Assembly: GCA_019359115.1 (NCBI GenBank)
Contig: JAHHHW010000075.1
Span: forward strand, 1-64,000
Origin: Pelatocladus maniniholoensis HA4357-MV3
GTDB taxonomy: Bacteria > Cyanobacteriota > Cyanobacteriia > Cyanobacteriales > Nostocaceae
Direction of reading: 5' to 3'
Length of the DNA: 64,000 nt
Within the stretch, counting starts at the first letter, position 1. Every line of letters starts with the position of its first letter. The notes beneath the pieces are model-generated. The model was not told where the DNA came from. It searched no databases and was given only the letters and a program-made list of their open reading frames with translations. Of this stretch, positions 61,455 to 64,000 are shown one piece after another. Both the position numbers and the translations under genes were made by a program.

Positions 61455-62546
61455 ATGACACTTAACAATTCCAGCAAAAAAAAAGTTGCCATACTGATAG
61501 AGAACGACGTGGAGGATGCAGAATTTCAAGTACCATATAATGCGCTTAAGCAAGCGGGGATGGAAGTAGTTGTTCTCGGTTCCCGGATGAATGAAAAATA
61601 TCATGGGAAAAGAGGTAAAGTTTCTATGCAACCCGATGGCACAACAACAGAAGCAATGGCTTCTGCATTTGATGCTGTAATAATTCCGGGTGGTATGGCT
61701 CCCGACAAAATGCGGCGGAATCCCAATACAGTAGGTTTTGTCCAAGATGCTATGCAGCAAGGAAAACTAGTAGCTGCGGTTTGTCACGGGCCACAAATTC
61801 TAATTGAAGGCGACTTGCTTAGAGATAAACAAGCCACTGGCTTTATAGCAATTCGCAAAGACATGATCAATGCTGGTGCTAATTACATAGATCAACCTCT
61901 AGTAATAGATGGGAATTTAATTACATCCCGTCAACCTGGAGACTTGGCAATATTTACCACAGCGATTTTAAGTCGTTTAGGTTATGGTGGCAAAGAAGCT
62001 GCATTACCTGATGAAAGTGACCAAACAGCCGAATGGTGGAAATTAGCTGACGCTTGGGGTGGTTCCACCAAAGGTGAGATTATTAAAGCTTTAAATACTG
62101 CTTTAGCTGGTGAGCGTTATAGTTTAGAAGCTTTAGATAATTACATCCAAAAAGTATCAGATGCACAAATAAAATCTCTCTTCCAACAGATGATTCCTGT
62201 GAGACAGCAGCACATTCAAAAATTGGAAGCACGGCTGGAAGAACTGGGTGAAAAACCTTCTTTGGCTGCAAATATTGCCGATAAATATGCCAAAGTCAAA
62301 ACCACTCTCACTGGTAGTGATGATATCTACCAATTACGCAGCGCCTTGGGTGATTTACAAACGGGTATAGGTGACATTGGTAACTTGATGGCTGCACTTA
62401 CTGACCCAGTATCAACCATGATTTTCACCGAAATCCATGAAGACCTTTTAAAATGCGAACAGCATTTAGTAGAGCTGTATCGATCGCGGATGGATATAGA
62501 GATCAAACCTGCTCAACCGACTACAGGTGCAGCTGCGACTATGTAG
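61455..62546 (+). CDS. DJ-1/PfpI domain fused to a C-terminal helical, ferritin-like domain
   Basis: The product has 363 residues. Domain 1 (about 8-190) is PfpI type: KVAILIENDVEDAEFQVPYNALKQAG with the conserved Glu, FDAVIIPGGMAPDKMR, and the nucleophile elbow AAVCHGPQIL (Cys about 111, followed by His). Domain 2 (about 210-345) is helical: IIKALNTALAGERYSLEALDNYI, IPVRQQHIQKLEARLEELG, FTEIHEDLLKCEQHLVELYRSRMD. It has E..H-type helices like DUF892/ferritin-like proteins. PfpI/DJ-1 members handle damaged proteins or reactive aldehydes. The fusion is unusual and suggests stress-linked function. Confidence 0.85.
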   Translation: MTLNNSSKKKVAILIENDVEDAEFQVPYNALKQAGMEVVVLGSRMNEKYHGKRGKVSMQPDGTTTEAMASAFDAVIIPGGMAPDKMRRNPNTVGFVQDAMQQGKLVAAVCHGPQILIEGDLLRDKQATGFIAIRKDMINAGANYIDQPLVIDGNLITSRQPGDLAIFTTAILSRLGYGGKEAALPDESDQTAEWWKLADAWGGSTKGEIIKALNTALAGERYSLEALDNYIQKVSDAQIKSLFQQMIPVRQQHIQKLEARLEELGEKPSLAANIADKYAKVKTTLTGSDDIYQLRSALGDLQTGIGDIGNLMAALTDPVSTMIFTEIHEDLLKCEQHLVELYRSRMDIEIKPAQPTTGAAATM

Positions 62547-62707
62547 GTTAAAGAGGAATAGGACGCTGCTTGAGGTTGATTGTTTGTAATTGGACTTGGT
62601 GTCTTGGTGGTTAAATTAAAATTTATTTTTCACCATTAAGACACTAAGACACAAAGAAAATAATGCTTTATAAGGTTACACCTTGATAGGGATAGGAAGC
62701 CATACAC

Positions 62708-63190
62708 ATGAACAAAGCTATCAAAGTGGAAAAGACGGTAACAATTAATAAATCGGCAGATGAACTTTACCGTTTTTGGCATAACTTTGAGAATCTGCCC
62801 AAGTTTATGAAACATCTGAAATTTGTGAAGGTGTATGACAACAAAAGGTCACATTGGATCGCCAATGCACCTCTAGGTCAAAGCGTGGAATGGGATGCAT
62901 ATATTTTAGAAGATCGAGAAAACGAATTTATTTCTTGGGCATCCGCGCAAGGAGCAGATGTTGAGAATTCTGGTTTTGTCCGCTTCCAGAAAGCGCCTGG
63001 TGATCGGGGTACAGAAGTCAAAGTTGTTATGGAATATAACCCACCAGGGGGAGTATTGGCGGTGGCGATCGCCAAATTTTTTGGTGAGGAACCAGAACAA
63101 CAAATTGGCGATGAACTTCGCCGTTTCAAAATGTTGATGGAAGCAGGTGAAATTGCCACAACAGAAGGACAATCAAAAGGACATGGTTAG
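62708..63190 (+). CDS. SRPBCC (START-like / Coq10-type) protein
   Basis: The product has 160 residues. The opening KAIKVEKTVTINKSADELYRFWHNFENLPKFMKHLKFV (about 3-40) is the typical SRPBCC helix-grip start. YILEDRENEFISWASAQGADVENSGFVRFQKAP and RGTEVKVVMEYNPPGG give the beta sheet, and LRRFKMLMEAGEI the long C-terminal helix. The fold holds a hydrophobic ligand. No ligand can be named. It is part of a same-strand run after the DJ-1 fusion. Confidence 0.88.
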   Translation: MNKAIKVEKTVTINKSADELYRFWHNFENLPKFMKHLKFVKVYDNKRSHWIANAPLGQSVEWDAYILEDRENEFISWASAQGADVENSGFVRFQKAPGDRGTEVKVVMEYNPPGGVLAVAIAKFFGEEPEQQIGDELRRFKMLMEAGEIATTEGQSKGHG

Positions 63191-63268
63191 TAATTAATAG
63201 TTAGGAACTATCAAAAAAAATATCCTAACAAACAAAATTATTTCAATAATTAAATCTTGAGGATTCCG

Positions 63269-63679
63269 ATGAATAGAGTAATTTCTTTGGTTAAAAGTCT
63301 GCGTTTGCGTCAAATTATGACAGTTATTTTAGCTGGATTGACAATTTTTGTTATGCAGGCTTTTGGTAACGTACTGCCAGCCCAAGCTGATAACACAGTG
63401 AAATCACCATACGGTTATTATTACAAAGGCACACCAGACGAGAATGTTGGCAACCGACAATTTGACCAAAATAGAAATCTTACAAATAACGAAAAATCGA
63501 TGGCAGATAACGCTAAAGATAATTTGAAAAACACTGCTGATAATATCCGCGAAAAACTCAATCTTGATGAGCCGCTACCCCAAAGCACAAAAGATTTCTT
63601 GAACTCAACTCAAGAGAAAACAGAAGATTTAGTTGAACCAATTACTAACACTAGAGAAGGCTACTATCAAGATAGATAG
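63269..63679 (+). CDS. Exported or envelope small stress-type protein
   Basis: The product has 136 residues from ATG 63269 (TTG 63257 is possible). The signal peptide (RQIMTVILAGLTIFVMQAFG, cleavage about PAQA-DN) is followed by KSPYGYYYKGTPDENVGN and two amphipathic repeats (DNAKDNLKNTADNIREKLNLDEPLPQSTKDFLNSTQEKTED) of LEA-like, apolipoprotein-like character. No named domain is certain. The hydrophilic helical repeats suggest membrane or protein protection in the periplasm (inference). Confidence 0.7.
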   Translation: MNRVISLVKSLRLRQIMTVILAGLTIFVMQAFGNVLPAQADNTVKSPYGYYYKGTPDENVGNRQFDQNRNLTNNEKSMADNAKDNLKNTADNIREKLNLDEPLPQSTKDFLNSTQEKTEDLVEPITNTREGYYQDR

Positions 63680-63762
63680 TTTCACTAAATAATTTGTTCT
63701 TTGTAATTAGTCATTTGTATCTGTGCAAATGACTAATCAGCAATAACTAAGGATTTATAATA

Positions 63763-64000
63763 ATGAAAGCAGTTTGCTGGCATGGTGCCAATGATGTCCG
63801 AGTCGATACAGTGCCATATCCAAAAATTCTTAATCCTCGTGACGCTATCGTCAAAATTAGCTCAACAGCAATTTGTGGTTCAGACCTCCATCTTTACAAC
63901 GGTTTTATTCCCACGATGGAAAAGGGTGATATTCTGGGTCACGAATTTATGGGGGAAGTCGTTGAAGTTGGCAGAGGAGTAAATAATATTAAAGTAGGCG
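63763..64000 (+). CDS. Zinc-dependent alcohol dehydrogenase (partial, cut by right edge)
   Basis: The first 79 residues are seen. [20 protein letters not shown] begins the GroES-like domain; [35 protein letters not shown] carries the catalytic-zinc Cys and the GHE motif of medium-chain dehydrogenases. The form CGSDLHLY...HEFMGEV is that of the glutathione-independent formaldehyde dehydrogenase-like branch. The NAD-binding domain lies beyond the window. It closes the stress-type gene run. Confidence 0.9.
   Translation, partial: MKAVCWHGANDVRVDTVPYPKILNPRDAIVKISSTAICGSDLHLYNGFIPTMEKGDILGHEFMGEVVEVGRGVNNIKVG

Overview
This window looks like chromosome from a filamentous, probably heterocystous cyanobacterium (Nostocales). 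The evidence is: HIP1 octamers (GCGATCGC) throughout; a gltA-ndhA-ndhI-ndhG-ndhE-NAD kinase block encoding part of photosynthetic NDH-1; a 31-residue PetL subunit of cytochrome b6f; a helical carotenoid protein; short cyanobacterial-type EF-Ts; Zn-ribbon Ser/Thr kinases; and many heptanucleotide tandem repeats between genes. Base composition is AT-rich. No rRNA, tRNA, CRISPR array, prophage or intact transposase gene was recognised.

Layout. 0-1.5 kb: a minus-strand chaperone-usher pilus locus cut by the left edge. 1.8-7.7 kb: sixA, gltA and the ndhAIGE-NAD kinase run. 8.3-13.1 kb: selO, a GNAT, a pentapeptide protein, bioB and petL. 13.7-20.2 kb: sodC, aroB, exoD, a ureidoglycolate lyase family gene, sodB and purM, with two tandem small-RNA-like units at 15.57-15.81 kb. 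20.5-23.1 kb: a PHP protein, then a repeat-rich stretch with a regulator gene broken by a MITE and a three-deep nest of repeats. 23.1-32 kb: moeB with a JAMM protease, a four-helix-bundle protein, mnmH, a large pentapeptide protein and a metzincin protease. 32-38.7 kb: a HigA-type antitoxin without a recognisable toxin, dnaG, a cell-wall amidase, a WD40 protein and small secreted proteins. 38.7-47.8 kb: a TetR regulator divergent from a YbhGFSR-type ABC export operon interrupted by repeats, a methyltransferase-like gene and a Uma2 nuclease gene. 48.3-49.8 kb: tsf and rpsB. 50.3-58.5 kb: a glycosyltransferase, the RNA-repair enzyme Pnkp and two Ser/Thr kinases. 59.1-64 kb: a run of probable stress proteins (helical carotenoid protein, DUF6335, DUF2267, a DJ-1/PfpI domain fused to a helical domain, SRPBCC, a small exported protein, and the start of a Zn alcohol dehydrogenase).

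The most striking non-coding content is a set of small non-autonomous mobile repeats. At least six families can be defined from terminal inverted repeats and target duplications, and several are nested. One insertion (50056-50200) can be proven inside the window: removing it and one copy of its 10-bp target duplication leaves 120 bp, exactly the length of the uninterrupted paralogue at 41477-41596. Other items worth a second look are a perfect 75-nt palindrome (48126-48200), the twin terminator-bearing units downstream of aroB, a family of repeats whose hairpin arms differ in sequence but keep pairing, and an amidase with Gln where its family normally has a catalytic Glu.
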